From assembly GCA_018394295.1 (NCBI GenBank), contig CP074573.1, forward strand, positions 2,115,156 to 2,179,155: 64,000 bases of DNA, given 5' to 3'. The position numbers and the translations under genes are program-made. The DNA is from Mycoplasmatota bacterium (lineage in GTDB: Bacteria > Bacillota_I > Bacilli_A > Haloplasmatales > Haloplasmataceae). Under the pieces are notes generated by a model that was given only the letters and a program-made list of their open reading frames with translations, ran no database searches and had not been told where the DNA came from. Shown one piece after another: positions 36,300-45,580 of this stretch (the first letter of the stretch is position 1; every line of letters begins with the position of its first letter).

Positions 36300-36854
36300 C
36301 TATCCTTTATTTCTCATATGATGTAATTGATGTTTAATAATATTAATCACTTCATCAGCATCATCAATATTGTTAAATCCAATTTCAATCACTCGATCAT
36401 CTACAATATCAATATCAAAAATAATTGTCCCTGAATCAAAAATTGTGTTTTTTAGTCGCAATAATTTAACTGTAGGATACAGTTTAGAAAAAATAATTTT
36501 TTCTTTTTCACTATCAAATATAACTAAACGGGTATTGGTGATCACATAAAAGATATTCATCATTTTTTTATAATATCTATTTGCATAGAATAATAAAAAT
36601 AAAAAAGTTCCAAATGCGGTTAAAACTAAAAATAATAGAAACCAATCTCTAAAAAAAGCAAAAATACTAAAATATTCATTCAGTTTCAAATAGCGTAAAA
36701 CAATCAACATTATATTAGCTAAAAATAATAGAAAAACAGTTGTCATAAACGCTACATTGGGCATTAGTTTAGGTTTTCCACGCCATAATACTTCTTCGTT
36801 TGGTTGAAGTTGTTCATATATTAAATCAATTTCTGTTTTTAAAAATTTTCTCAC
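36300..36854 (-). CDS. Membrane protein with PH-like domain
   Basis: The start is uncertain: GTG at 36854 or TTG one codon earlier, both after AAGGAGG. This gives about 184 residues, while a longer frame would run into the peroxiredoxin gene. The protein has LQPNEEVLWRGKPKL, two spans (about 35-55 and 72-97), and then a beta-rich YVITNTRLVIFDSEKEK stretch typical of bacterial PH/YdbT-like domains. The function is unknown; such proteins sit at the membrane. It lies downstream of the peroxiredoxin gene on the same strand with a terminator between them. Confidence 0.7.
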   Translation of the reverse strand: MRKFLKTEIDLIYEQLQPNEEVLWRGKPKLMPNVAFMTTVFLLFLANIMLIVLRYLKLNEYFSIFAFFRDWFLLFLVLTAFGTFLFLLFYANRYYKKMMNIFYVITNTRLVIFDSEKEKIIFSKLYPTVKLLRLKNTIFDSGTIIFDIDIVDDRVIEIGFNNIDDADEVINIIKHQLHHMRNKG

Positions 36855-36923
36855 CAAAAAAACCTCCTTAGTCCTACTCTTATTATACAACAAAAAAATT
36901 CCAAAATACAACCATAAATCAAA

Positions 36924-36949
36924 AAAACCAAGCAGTTCTGCTCGGTTTT
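36924..36949 (-). terminator. Terminator after peroxiredoxin gene
   Basis: The stem AAAACCaAGCAG/CTGCTcGGTTTT has one mismatch and is followed by T residues on the minus strand. Confidence 0.7.
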
Positions 36950-36957
36950 TATTATCA

Positions 36958-37536
36958 TTATTTTTTGAGAAAATCCGTACCTGGTTGCCATCCACATGGA
37001 ACTAATTTACCCTCAATCTCATTTTTAAACACCTCTAATGTACGCAATACTTCCTCAACATTTCGTCCGCCTTCACCATGATTAATTGACATATGTTTTA
37101 AAATACCATTTGGTGCAATAATAAATGTCCCACGCCATGATATTCCTTTTTCATCATCTAATACACCATAAGCTTCTGAAACATAATGTGCTTTATCAGA
37201 TGCATGAGGATGTTGTAAAACACCCAATTCTTGGTCTTGCCATGCTAAATGAGAGAACAGACTATCTGTTGAAACCGCAATTACCTCAGCACCTAATTCT
37301 TTAAATTTTGGATATATTTCATTAAATCTTCTAATTTCTGTTGGACAGACAAAAGTAAAATCTAAAGGATAAAAATAAAGTACTATCCATTTACCTTCAG
37401 CAATAATATTTTCCATATCAACGGTTCCAAAACGATCTAATCCTTCACCATTTGGCATCAGTGCATCCATTTCAAAAAGTGGTGCTGGCTCTCCAACTTT
37501 AGCTTCTATCACAAATAATTTATTATTATCTTCCAT
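36958..37536 (-). CDS. 2-Cys peroxiredoxin (AhpC/Prx1 type)
   Basis: The 192-residue protein has the peroxidatic Cys in DFTFVCPTEIRRF (near 63) and the resolving Cys in KLVPCGWQPG (near 181), with FYPLDF and SWRGTFIIAP strands. It reduces hydrogen peroxide and organic peroxides using thioredoxin or AhpF. No ahpF is next to it. The start has AGGAGG. It is probably a single-gene transcript. Confidence 0.92.
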   Translation of the reverse strand: MEDNNKLFVIEAKVGEPAPLFEMDALMPNGEGLDRFGTVDMENIIAEGKWIVLYFYPLDFTFVCPTEIRRFNEIYPKFKELGAEVIAVSTDSLFSHLAWQDQELGVLQHPHASDKAHYVSEAYGVLDDEKGISWRGTFIIAPNGILKHMSINHGEGGRNVEEVLRTLEVFKNEIEGKLVPCGWQPGTDFLKK

Positions 37537-37641
37537 TGTAAACCTCCTATATTTTTATACAAATATATTTTGTTCAATTAATGTTTAAAAATGCATCTAA
37601 TTAATATTTGATTATTTCATAATAAATCTAAGAAACTACTT

Positions 37642-38337
37642 CTATCTTAAATCATCAGATATAATCGTTTTTTTATTTGTTAGCTCATCTCGATATTTTA
37701 AAAACTTCGCTTTATTTCCTACATAAACTGCGTTTTCTAAAACATCATCGCACACAACACACCCTGCCCCTATCACTGCATTTTTATGAATATGAACCCC
37801 TTCTAAGACCACTGAATTAGCTCCTACAATCACATTGTCTTCAATAATAACCCCTTTAGCTGAAACAGGCTCTATTACACCAGCGATTACAGCGCCTGCA
37901 CTAATATGACAATTCCGTCCAATATGTGCTCTAGAACCAATCACCGCATTCATATCAATCATCGTCTTTTCTCCAATATAAGCACCAATATTAATCACAG
38001 CCCCCATTAAAATTACCGCTTGGTCACAAATCGTTACATTCTCACGTATGATAGCACCTGGTTCAATTCTTGCATTCGTTTCATAATATTTTAATAATGG
38101 GATAGCTGTATGATGATGATTATATTCAATATAATAGTCATCAATAAATTGTTGATGACTATTAATAAACTTTTGAACCTCTTCATATTCTCCAATCAAT
38201 ATCACAAATTGGCTACATGCAAAACCTTTTATATCCTTTGGTATAACTAAAGCATCAAAGCGCCCGCTACAATACACTTTAACAGTTGTTCTTTTCTTTT
38301 GTTTTTTTATATAATCAATTAAATTAGTTGCATCCAA
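37642..38337 (-). CDS. dapH: Tetrahydrodipicolinate N-acetyltransferase (DapH)
   Basis: The 231-residue protein starts with TTG after AGAGGGATAAA. After an N-terminal DapH domain (residues 1 to about 85) comes a left-handed beta-helix of hexapeptide repeats (ARIEPGAIIRENVTICD, GAVINIGAYIGEKTMIDMNAVIGSRA). The IEPVSAKGVIIEDNVIVGANSVVLEGV motif is characteristic of DapH. It makes N-acetyl-L-2-amino-6-oxopimelate in the acetylase branch of the lysine/diaminopimelate pathway. It supports a DAP-containing wall or dipicolinate supply for spores. No other dap gene is in the window. Confidence 0.93.
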   Translation of the reverse strand: MDATNLIDYIKKQKKRTTVKVYCSGRFDALVIPKDIKGFACSQFVILIGEYEEVQKFINSHQQFIDDYYIEYNHHHTAIPLLKYYETNARIEPGAIIRENVTICDQAVILMGAVINIGAYIGEKTMIDMNAVIGSRAHIGRNCHISAGAVIAGVIEPVSAKGVIIEDNVIVGANSVVLEGVHIHKNAVIGAGCVVCDDVLENAVYVGNKAKFLKYRDELTNKKTIISDDLR

Positions 38338-38499
38338 TTTATCCCTCTTTTCTATTCAATTAGTTAATAAATCATATTCATTATTACTTATCAATATGAT
38401 TAATTAACTATTTATCCCTTATGTTATTATGCTTTTTATTCCCTCTTGTTTTTTCAACATATACTAATAATGAATCTCTTTATGAAAGGAGTTCTATGA

Positions 38500-39684
38500 T
38501 TGAAAGATAATAAAAATAGTTTGTGAGATTCATTCAAAGATATAGAAAGCGGTACTATTGTTTCAATACATTTACATGATCAAACGGAAATAATTTTAAT
38601 TTTTAATTCCATCATAAATAATTGTATCTATAGGAGAACTACTGATGGAAATATCATCATCGATTGTAGTCACATTATTTCAGTATCCTGTTGTTTCCCA
38701 TGTACCCCTACTATTTCAATCAATAATCCAGGAACAATTAGCTGCACTGTGGAACTATCAGGAAAAGTGACTTGTGCTGGACTGGGGTTAACAGGAATTA
38801 CTGTTAATTTATCAAGCAACTCTAACATTATCCTTTTCTCTAATCCAACGCCAGTTACAGATATAAATGGTGTATTTTCTATAACCCTAATCATTCCACC
38901 ACAAACACCCCCTACATCCGTTATTATTACTGGAACAGTAATTATTGATGGTAAAATCATTACAAACAACATCACAACAACAGTTGAATGCATCACCTGT
39001 AGAAATCCTACTTTAACTTTAAATTTACCAACCACACTTACCTGTGATGGTAATCCAGTTACTGGAGCTCTTGTATTTTTTGATATCACACCTGCTAACG
39101 ATGTTGTGGATATTCCTAATCCATCCACAACAGATAATTCAGGTAACTGTACTGCAAGGCTTACACTTTTACCAGGAGCTAGCGGTACTTATACAATACA
39201 AGGGAGAACAACCCTTGGTGGAAATGAAGTAACAAGTCCAACAATCGAGTGTACTTGTAAAGTAAAATTAAACTTCAGAAAAAAATCAGTCTCCTGCTAC
39301 GATAAATTTTAATAATTCGATTTTGATGGGTAATCTAAATATTTTTGTTGAAGAATGTGGTACATCGATTAATCAAGCTTGTAATCCAAATATCGATAAC
39401 CTCAATTTTCAGTTTAAGGCAAGTAATGGAACAATTTTTCAATTTACTCAGGGACGTAGAATTTCACTTACCTATAGTAACAACACGGCAACTTTAATTG
39501 GTGTTATCCAAGGATCAATTAACAATGGTCCGAATCTAACCTATAATGTCACCATTATCGCAATAATTAATACTAGATCCTAATATGGCCGATTAACGCT
39601 AGTGATGGTACCAATACATTTAGTACTGTTTCGCCTTATACAGCTAATAGTTCCCCTAACACATTTATTACTAGTTGTACATAA
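38500..39684 (+). pseudogene. Decayed coat/surface protein gene with Ig-like segments (one nonsense, two frameshifts)
   Basis: A TTG at 38500 with an AAAGGAG site starts MKDNKNSL, then an in-frame TGA (38524), then DSFKDIESGTIVSIHLHDQTE and a long open frame to 39312. In this frame lie a CCFPCTP junction and two Ig-like/invasin-like segments (TCAGLGLTGITVNL and TCDGNPVTGALVFFD). An A7 run at 39279-39285 breaks the frame. Removing one A continues into KNQSPATINFNNSILMGNLN and the next frame, open to 39583. A second shift near 39575-39583 returns to frame 1 and ends ASDGTNTFSTVSPYTANSSP..TSCT at 39684. The N-terminal segment resembles the small proteins at 54635 and 55048. A CATATACTA -10-like element lies at 38458. 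Assembly error is an alternative explanation. Confidence 0.7.
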
Positions 39685-39722
39685 AAGATTAAAAACTACC
39701 CTACTCGGTAGTTTTTAATCTT
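39685..39722. terminator. Bidirectional terminator
   Basis: A 16-bp stem (AAGATTAAAAACTACC and its complement, 39685-39700 and 39707-39722) lies between the decayed gene and the convergent ATP-grasp gene. Confidence 0.85.
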
Positions 39723-40935
39723 ATTCTCTTAATATATGAAATTTTATTTTACTTGCAGCTATTTTCGCATTAATTTTTGCTTGATGTTCATCTTGACCAT
39801 TTGCGATAACATATGCGTATCGATACCCCATTGATGTTGGTGTATATATCGTAGAACCCCTCTGTGGTTTGATAAACACCTTAATTACACCGAATTTATT
39901 TAATGCTTCATTTCTCCCAGTTACCTTCAGTAATTTACCCGATAATAAACTGATAAGATATTGTGCATTTGTATACATTTCATATTTTGGAGTCAGCTGA
40001 AGTGGCTTTTTCAATGCTAAATTAAGCGTTTGTTCTGCTAAATTGATTCCTAATCCATAAAATATAAATTCATTCATCGCAACACCAGAAATTCTCGGAT
40101 TAATTTCAATTAGTTTCCACTGATTGTTCACATAACGCATTTCTAAATGACATGCCCCATTTTTCATTCCGTGACACATAACAATTTCAGTCACCGCTTC
40201 TCTTAAAGATTGTTCAAATTCACTATCTAAATCAAGCTTTAACTGATACCCTGTTACAATCGAATGCCCACTATATATATAAATCTCTTGTTGAATAATC
40301 GCAACAATTTTGATTTCTTTATTTTCTACTAGTGATTCAACTAAAAACTGTGGTCCTTTAATATATTGTTCAACAATCACCTGATCATGATATCCATTTG
40401 ATAATCTTTCTAGTCTATCTAAATACTCGCTTACGCTATTGACTAAATAAACATCCTTAGACCCCGTTGAATTTGGCTTTTTTAAAATTAGTGGTAACCT
40501 ATGATAAATCTCATCAACTGATTCATAATAATTATCTTTTAATATTTTATACCAAGGTACATAAGGTGTTTGTTTTATACATTCGCGAGATAATAGTTTA
40601 TCATGCATTTTAAATATCGCATCACTTGTAAAACATCCTACACCAAATTCATCAGCTAATAAACTAGCGATATATACATAGGAATCGACAAAAGAAATTA
40701 TTGTTTCAATTTCTAAACCATTTTCTTGAAGTTCACTAATATTTCTTTTTAAATCAACGTAATCTGTGACGTTACAGAACACCATTTGTGACACATCTGG
40801 ATAGGCTTCTTGGTTACGAATTTGGTTAATTCTACTTGTCAATAATACTGTTTTATAACCTAATCGTCTAGCTGCTTTTATGGCTTCTCTACTAGAACCA
40901 GATTTTTGTGTACCTATAAATATGATTGATTTCAT
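39721..40935 (-). CDS. ATP-grasp carboxylate-amine ligase-like protein (paralogue 1)
   Basis: The 404-residue protein starts MKSIIFIGTQKSGSSREAIK and has the ATP-grasp plan: an N-terminal pre-ATP-grasp Rossmann-like half, then LPLILKKPNSTGSKDVYLV (ATP-binding strand and loop), VIVEQYIKGPQFLVE, and the metal-binding CHLEMRYVNNQWKLIEINPRISG. Closest known functions are L-amino acid ligases (BacD/YwfE-like) and biotin-carboxylase-like enzymes. Substrates cannot be read from sequence. It starts 4 bp after the YheC/D-like gene, whose end carries its AGGTGAT site, so they are translated together. It is a paralogue of the gene at 45987. Confidence 0.8.
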   Translation of the reverse strand: MKSIIFIGTQKSGSSREAIKAARRLGYKTVLLTSRINQIRNQEAYPDVSQMVFCNVTDYVDLKRNISELQENGLEIETIISFVDSYVYIASLLADEFGVGCFTSDAIFKMHDKLLSRECIKQTPYVPWYKILKDNYYESVDEIYHRLPLILKKPNSTGSKDVYLVNSVSEYLDRLERLSNGYHDQVIVEQYIKGPQFLVESLVENKEIKIVAIIQQEIYIYSGHSIVTGYQLKLDLDSEFEQSLREAVTEIVMCHGMKNGACHLEMRYVNNQWKLIEINPRISGVAMNEFIFYGLGINLAEQTLNLALKKPLQLTPKYEMYTNAQYLISLLSGKLLKVTGRNEALNKFGVIKVFIKPQRGSTIYTPTSMGYRYAYVIANGQDEHQAKINAKIAASKIKFHILRE

Positions 40936-40939
40936 TTTA

Positions 40940-41986
40940 TCACCTGTTTACACGTTGATTCTTAGCTAAATAAATCGCATAATTGATCGTGTTTTTAACA
41001 ACATCTAATTCTAAATAAAAAGTTGGAGGACATCCAGGACGCCAATTCACTTCAAAAATCCAAATTTTATTCATATCATCTAACCCAGCATCTATACCCA
41101 ATTCATCAATTGTTTCATTGAAAAATTTTAGTTGTAGCTCATCCATTTTTTTCGATAGTTTAATACTAAAATGTTCAAGATATTGCTTAATATCATAATA
41201 TTTTTCACCATATTCTTGTTTAAGAAAAGGTACTAAATAATTAGTCGAACCACCATTACTAATATTAGATACTATACTGCCTGGTGGACTAATTCGAGGA
41301 TAAATAGCGGTTATCACCCATTTACCTTCCCCATTCTTTTGCGTATGAAGTCTAAAATCATAGGCATTACCAGTTTTGGTTTTACAATTTATATATGGTT
41401 GTATTAAATACTTTTCTTCTTTCAATTTCTTAGAAACATAGTCAAGAAGTTCATCTTTGTTTAAGAGAGTTTCTTCATCTTCAGAGTGAAGATAATACTT
41501 TTCTTCTTTTGGTTCAATGAAAGTTATATCCTGTCCTTTATGTCCATTCACTGGTTTTATAACCAAATTATGATACATTTCTAAGTGTTTTATAAAATGA
41601 TTTAACGAGTAAATAATATGCGTAGGAATAAGATAATGTGAAAATGTCCCATCTTCTTTCAGTCGATTATAGACTGATATTTTATTTCCAATAGAATGGG
41701 TTGTAAATGGAATTATTTCTTTTAATTGCCTAATGATTGAATCAGATTGTTTAAATTTCTCTGGACTTCCTGTATTGTAAATAACATCTGGAAATCTACT
41801 TTCTACCCTTTCCCACTTTCCTTCACGATAAAAATATCCATAAATTCTTCTTTTCTTAAAGTCAACTGCTTTAGGAGAAAAATACAGTAATTCTGCACCT
41901 TCCGCTTTCGCAACAACTGCATATGAATAGGATTTTCTCACTTTCCCTGGATCCTTACGATGATGCAACATACCAATAATAATCAC
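40940..41986 (-). CDS. YheC/YheD-type (spore-coat-associated) ATP-grasp protein (paralogue 1)
   Basis: The 348-residue protein starts GTG behind GGAGGG. It has IGMLHHRKDPGKVRKSYSYAVVAKAEG, then LVIKPVNGHKGQDITFI, a DFRLHTQKN strand and the metal-site end WIFEVNWRPGCPP. This is the YheC/D family layout, whose Bacillus members are linked to the endospore coat; their reaction is unknown. It is the first gene of a pair with a second ATP-grasp protein. A paralogue at 51229 is paired with a Mur-like ligase instead. Confidence 0.85.
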   Translation of the reverse strand: MIIIGMLHHRKDPGKVRKSYSYAVVAKAEGAELLYFSPKAVDFKKRRIYGYFYREGKWERVESRFPDVIYNTGSPEKFKQSDSIIRQLKEIIPFTTHSIGNKISVYNRLKEDGTFSHYLIPTHIIYSLNHFIKHLEMYHNLVIKPVNGHKGQDITFIEPKEEKYYLHSEDEETLLNKDELLDYVSKKLKEEKYLIQPYINCKTKTGNAYDFRLHTQKNGEGKWVITAIYPRISPPGSIVSNISNGGSTNYLVPFLKQEYGEKYYDIKQYLEHFSIKLSKKMDELQLKFFNETIDELGIDAGLDDMNKIWIFEVNWRPGCPPTFYLELDVVKNTINYAIYLAKNQRVNR

Positions 41987-42073
41987 GATATCCCTCCTCA
42001 GATAATAATATTTGCAAGGTATTTCTTACAAGTATTTTCTTTATTTTCAATGGCTAGTTGCCATTAAAATTTT

Positions 42074-42322
42074 TCAAATGTGTAGACCTGATGTTACAAT
42101 ATTTGTATAAATATTTGGTAAAGTTCAATGCTAAATCCCCGAGCGAAACAAAGAATTTTGTTAAGGATTTTTAAACTTTCATCATGACACTTGAATCATA
42201 AACTTATTAAACAGATTTTACATCACCATAAATGTCTTAGCAGCATTAGATAATACATTTAGGGATTGAAGGTTTAGTGTGCGAGACAGAAGTTAGTTCA
42301 AGTGATTAGGTCTACACTTTGA
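42074..42322. repeat. 249-bp element with near-perfect inverted terminal repeats
   Basis: TCAAATGTGTAGACCT at 42074-42089 is matched by the inverted copy AGGTCTACACTTTGA at 42308-42322 (15 of 16 positions, one base missing). The inside shows no ORF. Size and ends fit a MITE or the remains of an insertion sequence. No clear target duplication is seen. Confidence 0.5.
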
Positions 42323-43025
42323 TTAACGTTAAATCTTGATTTCAAGATGAAAGATGGGATTTTCTACGAAGCAATTAACTTCTACCTTGCTTATTGGGAT
42401 TGATGTTTGTTTATGAACTAATGTGATATTGTGATCTTGATTATTCATGAAATAAACTACTAAAAACAAAACTAATAATAACCAATTTAGTACTGAACAA
42501 CTAGTCGATAATCCTATTTTAACATTTAGTTTAACTTGGAACTCTAAACAGTCAGTTAATTTCACAAGCAAAATAAATATCACACAGTGGTAATCCTTAT
42601 CTAAGAGGTTACGTTATGGAAGCTACTAATAACACTAGAAAGAACTATATATAATGAAAGTAAAAACCCATAAACTTAAAATAGCTCTCGCACTAATACC
42701 ACGTAAATTCATTTGAATGATCTTTGCTATGCAGCGTAAAAATCAACTCTATTCCAACAAAGGGATAGACAATTTGACTGAATACTCAATTTTTAAAAAT
42801 TATATATCTAGTAATTTATTTCAATATACTATTGTATAAATAAGAGAGTTCTTTTTATTTCAGTAATATCCTTGACATATTACCAGAATGCTTTTCTATA
42901 ATGAAGTAAAGTAAGCTATATTATTTTATGGTATTTCAATAAAATTGAAAATGACTTTTATCTTGTTATCAGAATTAATAATGAAAATTAGTCTCTTAAA
43001 GTTAATGATTTCATACAAAAACAAA
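42323..43025. other. Gene-poor stretch of about 700 bp
   Basis: No reading frame here has a good start site or a recognisable product. One 84-codon minus frame (42329-42583) has no ribosome site. Base composition is less AT-rich around 42600-42770 than in true intergenic DNA, so this may be a gene too decayed to identify. A TTGACA at 42872 and TATAAT at 42897 (19-bp gap) form a weak plus-strand promoter candidate with no gene behind it. Confidence 0.4.
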
Positions 43026-43043
43026 AGAGACCTTATGGTCTCT
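43026..43043 (-). terminator. Terminator of the solo Mur-like gene
   Basis: The stem AGAGACC/GGTCTCT with loop ATAA on the minus strand is followed by TTTGTTTTTG, overlapping the gene's end. Confidence 0.65.
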
Positions 43044-44424
43044 CAATCATTTTAAATAACATTTTTTTAATATCAAGATTATGATAATAAGTCTTTAAAA
43101 TAACAACACTATCGTTTAGAATGAAGTTTTTTATATATGGAATACACTCATCAATGGTTCTAAAAGAATATAATAATGGCTTTTTCGCACCAGTTTTTAA
43201 TGCACCTTTAATTACTTCATCAGCATATTGACCAATTGCGACTAAATAAGAATAATGTATTGTTTTAGTATACCTACCCATTTCTTGGTGAATTATTTTT
43301 TGATATTTCTCATTCTTGTTAACTGTTTTGTCTAAATCACCTAAAATTAAAATGATTGGTTTACTAGTATATATTTTTGAGACTTCATCAAGTAAACCTT
43401 TAACGCTTAAAATATTAGAACCATACTGATCATTAATAATAAGCGAATTATTAATTCCTTTTATACATTCGCTATGTCCTTTTAATTGTTGATAATTACC
43501 TAATCCTTTAATGATAGATTCATTTGACAACCCACATAATAATCCTACTAATATTGCGCACAATGCATTTTTAACTTGATATTGACCAAATGTATTAATA
43601 CAACAGTTTAACTCAACTTGATCTAAATGCGCCTTAAACATCGTTTTTCCATCTTGATATCTGATATCAGTAGCGTAAATATCCGCATCACTTTGTAGAC
43701 CATAACGGTAAACTTTACCTTTTACTTTATCTAGTGGGCAAGTTGTATTGTCACTATCGATTATTAATACTTGATTTTCTTTTATATTATCTTTTAAGTC
43801 TCTATACATATGCATTTGACTATGTTCAATCTGAGTCACAACATAAATTGTTGGCTCTATAATATCTGATATAAAAGGGAGTAATCCTTTCTGTTTTATT
43901 TTTGTTTCTAAAATACAAGCTTGATGTTTTGATTCCAATTTAAATAAATAATAACTCATCTTTGAAATATCGTTATACTGCGAACGATTAGTTAAACAAA
44001 TTAACTCTTCTTGTAATATACTCTTCATCATTTCTTTTATGGTCGTTTTACCGATAGTACCTATAATTTCAATCATAGGTATCTCTACTGCTTCTCGTAC
44101 AAATTTCACCATTTGATAAAAAGCTTGGTACAAATCGTAAACTTTAATAATACCAATAGATGCTTTCTGCCATTTAGATGAATCTATCTTTGTATTTTCT
44201 TCAACAACAACCCCAGCTATTTTATATTTTGATAAATGACTAATTAAATAGTCCTCATCATGAATCTTTTGAGTTAAAAAATACAAACTTCCTTCTTTAA
44301 ATGAGTAACCTGATTTCATAAAACCATTAATTTTAACCCCTTCTGGCCAATAAGTGATTTCTCCATCTATAATATCTTTCACTTCAGAAACAGAATAATC
44401 GCTAATATGACTCACCTCCTGCAT
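43033..44424 (-). CDS. Divergent Mur-ligase-like protein (solo)
   Basis: This protein of about 463 residues has the MurF three-domain outline: a VSEVKDIIDGEITYW N-terminal domain, P-loop IEIIGTIGKTTIKEM, a FGQYQVKNALCAILVG central helix and a C-terminal domain from about 340. Several usual landmarks are changed. The NIGxDHL metal/His motif reads TQIEHSQMHM, and the D-x-N-A-N-P substrate motif reads NDQYGSNILSVK. The substrate is therefore probably not the normal muropeptide. The start is uncertain: ATG 44424 has no ribosome site, while a GGAGGTG just inside would suit an ATT start 6 nt later; an ATG at 44454 is also possible. It stands alone, between the ATP-grasp operons and the lipid-kinase gene. 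Confidence 0.75.
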   Translation of the reverse strand: MQEVSHISDYSVSEVKDIIDGEITYWPEGVKINGFMKSGYSFKEGSLYFLTQKIHDEDYLISHLSKYKIAGVVVEENTKIDSSKWQKASIGIIKVYDLYQAFYQMVKFVREAVEIPMIEIIGTIGKTTIKEMMKSILQEELICLTNRSQYNDISKMSYYLFKLESKHQACILETKIKQKGLLPFISDIIEPTIYVVTQIEHSQMHMYRDLKDNIKENQVLIIDSDNTTCPLDKVKGKVYRYGLQSDADIYATDIRYQDGKTMFKAHLDQVELNCCINTFGQYQVKNALCAILVGLLCGLSNESIIKGLGNYQQLKGHSECIKGINNSLIINDQYGSNILSVKGLLDEVSKIYTSKPIILILGDLDKTVNKNEKYQKIIHQEMGRYTKTIHYSYLVAIGQYADEVIKGALKTGAKKPLLYSFRTIDECIPYIKNFILNDSVVILKTYYHNLDIKKMLFKMIERP

Positions 44425-44524
44425 TACAAATTTACAATTTGCATTACAAATCATCTTATTAATAGAATACGTTTAAAACCGTATATTGCTTGTGTATGTA
44501 TGTCATTTTTTATAAACATAAAAA

Positions 44525-44548
44525 AAAACAACTAAAATTAGTTGTTTT
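44525..44548 (-). terminator. Terminator after the lipid-kinase gene
   Basis: The stem AAAACAACTAA/TTAGTTGTTTT is followed by T residues on the minus strand. Confidence 0.7.
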
Positions 44549-44552
44549 AAAA

Positions 44553-45422
44553 TTAATACCTGATCATTTTCACACTTTTAGGAATAATTTTCACTTCAAT
44601 TGGCGAGTCAAATTCATATAGTTCTCCATCAATTCCACAAACAACAGAGTCCTCATTTGTTTCAATTAAGAAATGTCGTTTGCTTTCAAATTTAACTAGT
44701 TTCTTAAATTTAAAATGCTTCCCTGAAAATACAGATGGAAATAATAATAATAATTTAAATCGATTCATTTTTTTTACAGTACATAAATCTAAAATACCAT
44801 CATTGATTTCTGAGAAAGGATTTATTTTCATCCCTCCCCCATAAAACTTTCCATTATGGATAGTTGATAGATACAACCGCTTTTCTTCATCATTAATTTT
44901 ATAATATTCACATTTATAAGTAATCAATGTTGATATAACAGCACATAAATAGGCTAATCCACCATGTAAAAATCGTTTAAATTTTACTGATTGTTTTAAA
45001 ATAGCAACGTCAAAACCAAAACTAATGTAATTTAAAAAATAACGACCTTTAACCTGTCCAACATCAATCACTACATGTTGATTCTTTTCTATCATATTAA
45101 AAACTTTATCAATTTTCTTAGGTAACCTTAATACACGTGCGAAATCATTTCCTGAACCAAATGGAATCACACCAAAAAAGACATCAAGTCCAACAATCGC
45201 ATTTAAAACTTCATGTGCTGTTCCATCCCCACCAACTGCAAATACATGTGTGATGTTATTTTCTAAGATTATACTTTTTAAATCATTTGCATATTGATAA
45301 GGTTGTGTTTCATAAGTCATAAAATCAATATTATTATCTCTTAATAAAATCGCTAATTGATTCATTTTCGCTTTTGCTTTATTTTTTCCCGAAACAGGAT
45401 TCACTGCAAATAAATACTTCAT
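44553..45422 (-). CDS. dgkB: Diacylglycerol kinase / YegS-type lipid kinase
   Basis: The 289-residue protein has the catalytic opening MKYLFAVNPVSGKNKAK, the nucleotide-binding VFAVGGDGTAHEVLNAI, the GVIPFGSGNDFARVLRLP loop and ICGIDGELYEF-type C-terminal strand (here VCGIDGELYEF). These match DgkB/YegS proteins, which phosphorylate diacylglycerol or related lipids and return them to phospholipid and lipoteichoic acid turnover. It lies in the peptide-ligase region on the same strand, but with its own terminator, so functional linkage is unclear. Confidence 0.9.
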   Translation of the reverse strand: MKYLFAVNPVSGKNKAKAKMNQLAILLRDNNIDFMTYETQPYQYANDLKSIILENNITHVFAVGGDGTAHEVLNAIVGLDVFFGVIPFGSGNDFARVLRLPKKIDKVFNMIEKNQHVVIDVGQVKGRYFLNYISFGFDVAILKQSVKFKRFLHGGLAYLCAVISTLITYKCEYYKINDEEKRLYLSTIHNGKFYGGGMKINPFSEINDGILDLCTVKKMNRFKLLLLFPSVFSGKHFKFKKLVKFESKRHFLIETNEDSVVCGIDGELYEFDSPIEVKIIPKSVKMIRY

Positions 45423-45580
45423 ATTAAACCCTCTATTTTCAAATTTTTAATTAATAATACTATTATACAAAAAAAACTTGTCAAAGTAAATTTTTTTTCG
45501 TCGAAATAGGTACTATTCCTATGCAAAATGTCATAGAAAACATAGACTAATGATATAAATATGATATTAGGAGGTTAAAA

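Noticed and set aside
38524..38526. In-frame TGA at a place where Trp would fit, suggesting genetic code 4
   Set aside because: Many genes use TGG for Trp, and several end in TGA in overlaps that only make sense as stops (164-166, 59619-59621, 40940-40942). One TGA in a gene with two more defects is better read as decay.
42329..42583. 84-codon minus-strand frame
   Set aside because: No ribosome site, no recognisable product, and it overlaps the end of the inverted-repeat element region; it looks like a chance frame.
42872..42902. TTGACA-N19-TATAAT as a promoter for a small RNA
   Set aside because: Spacing of 19 bp is poor, and no terminator with a T run follows on the plus strand before the next gene's end.
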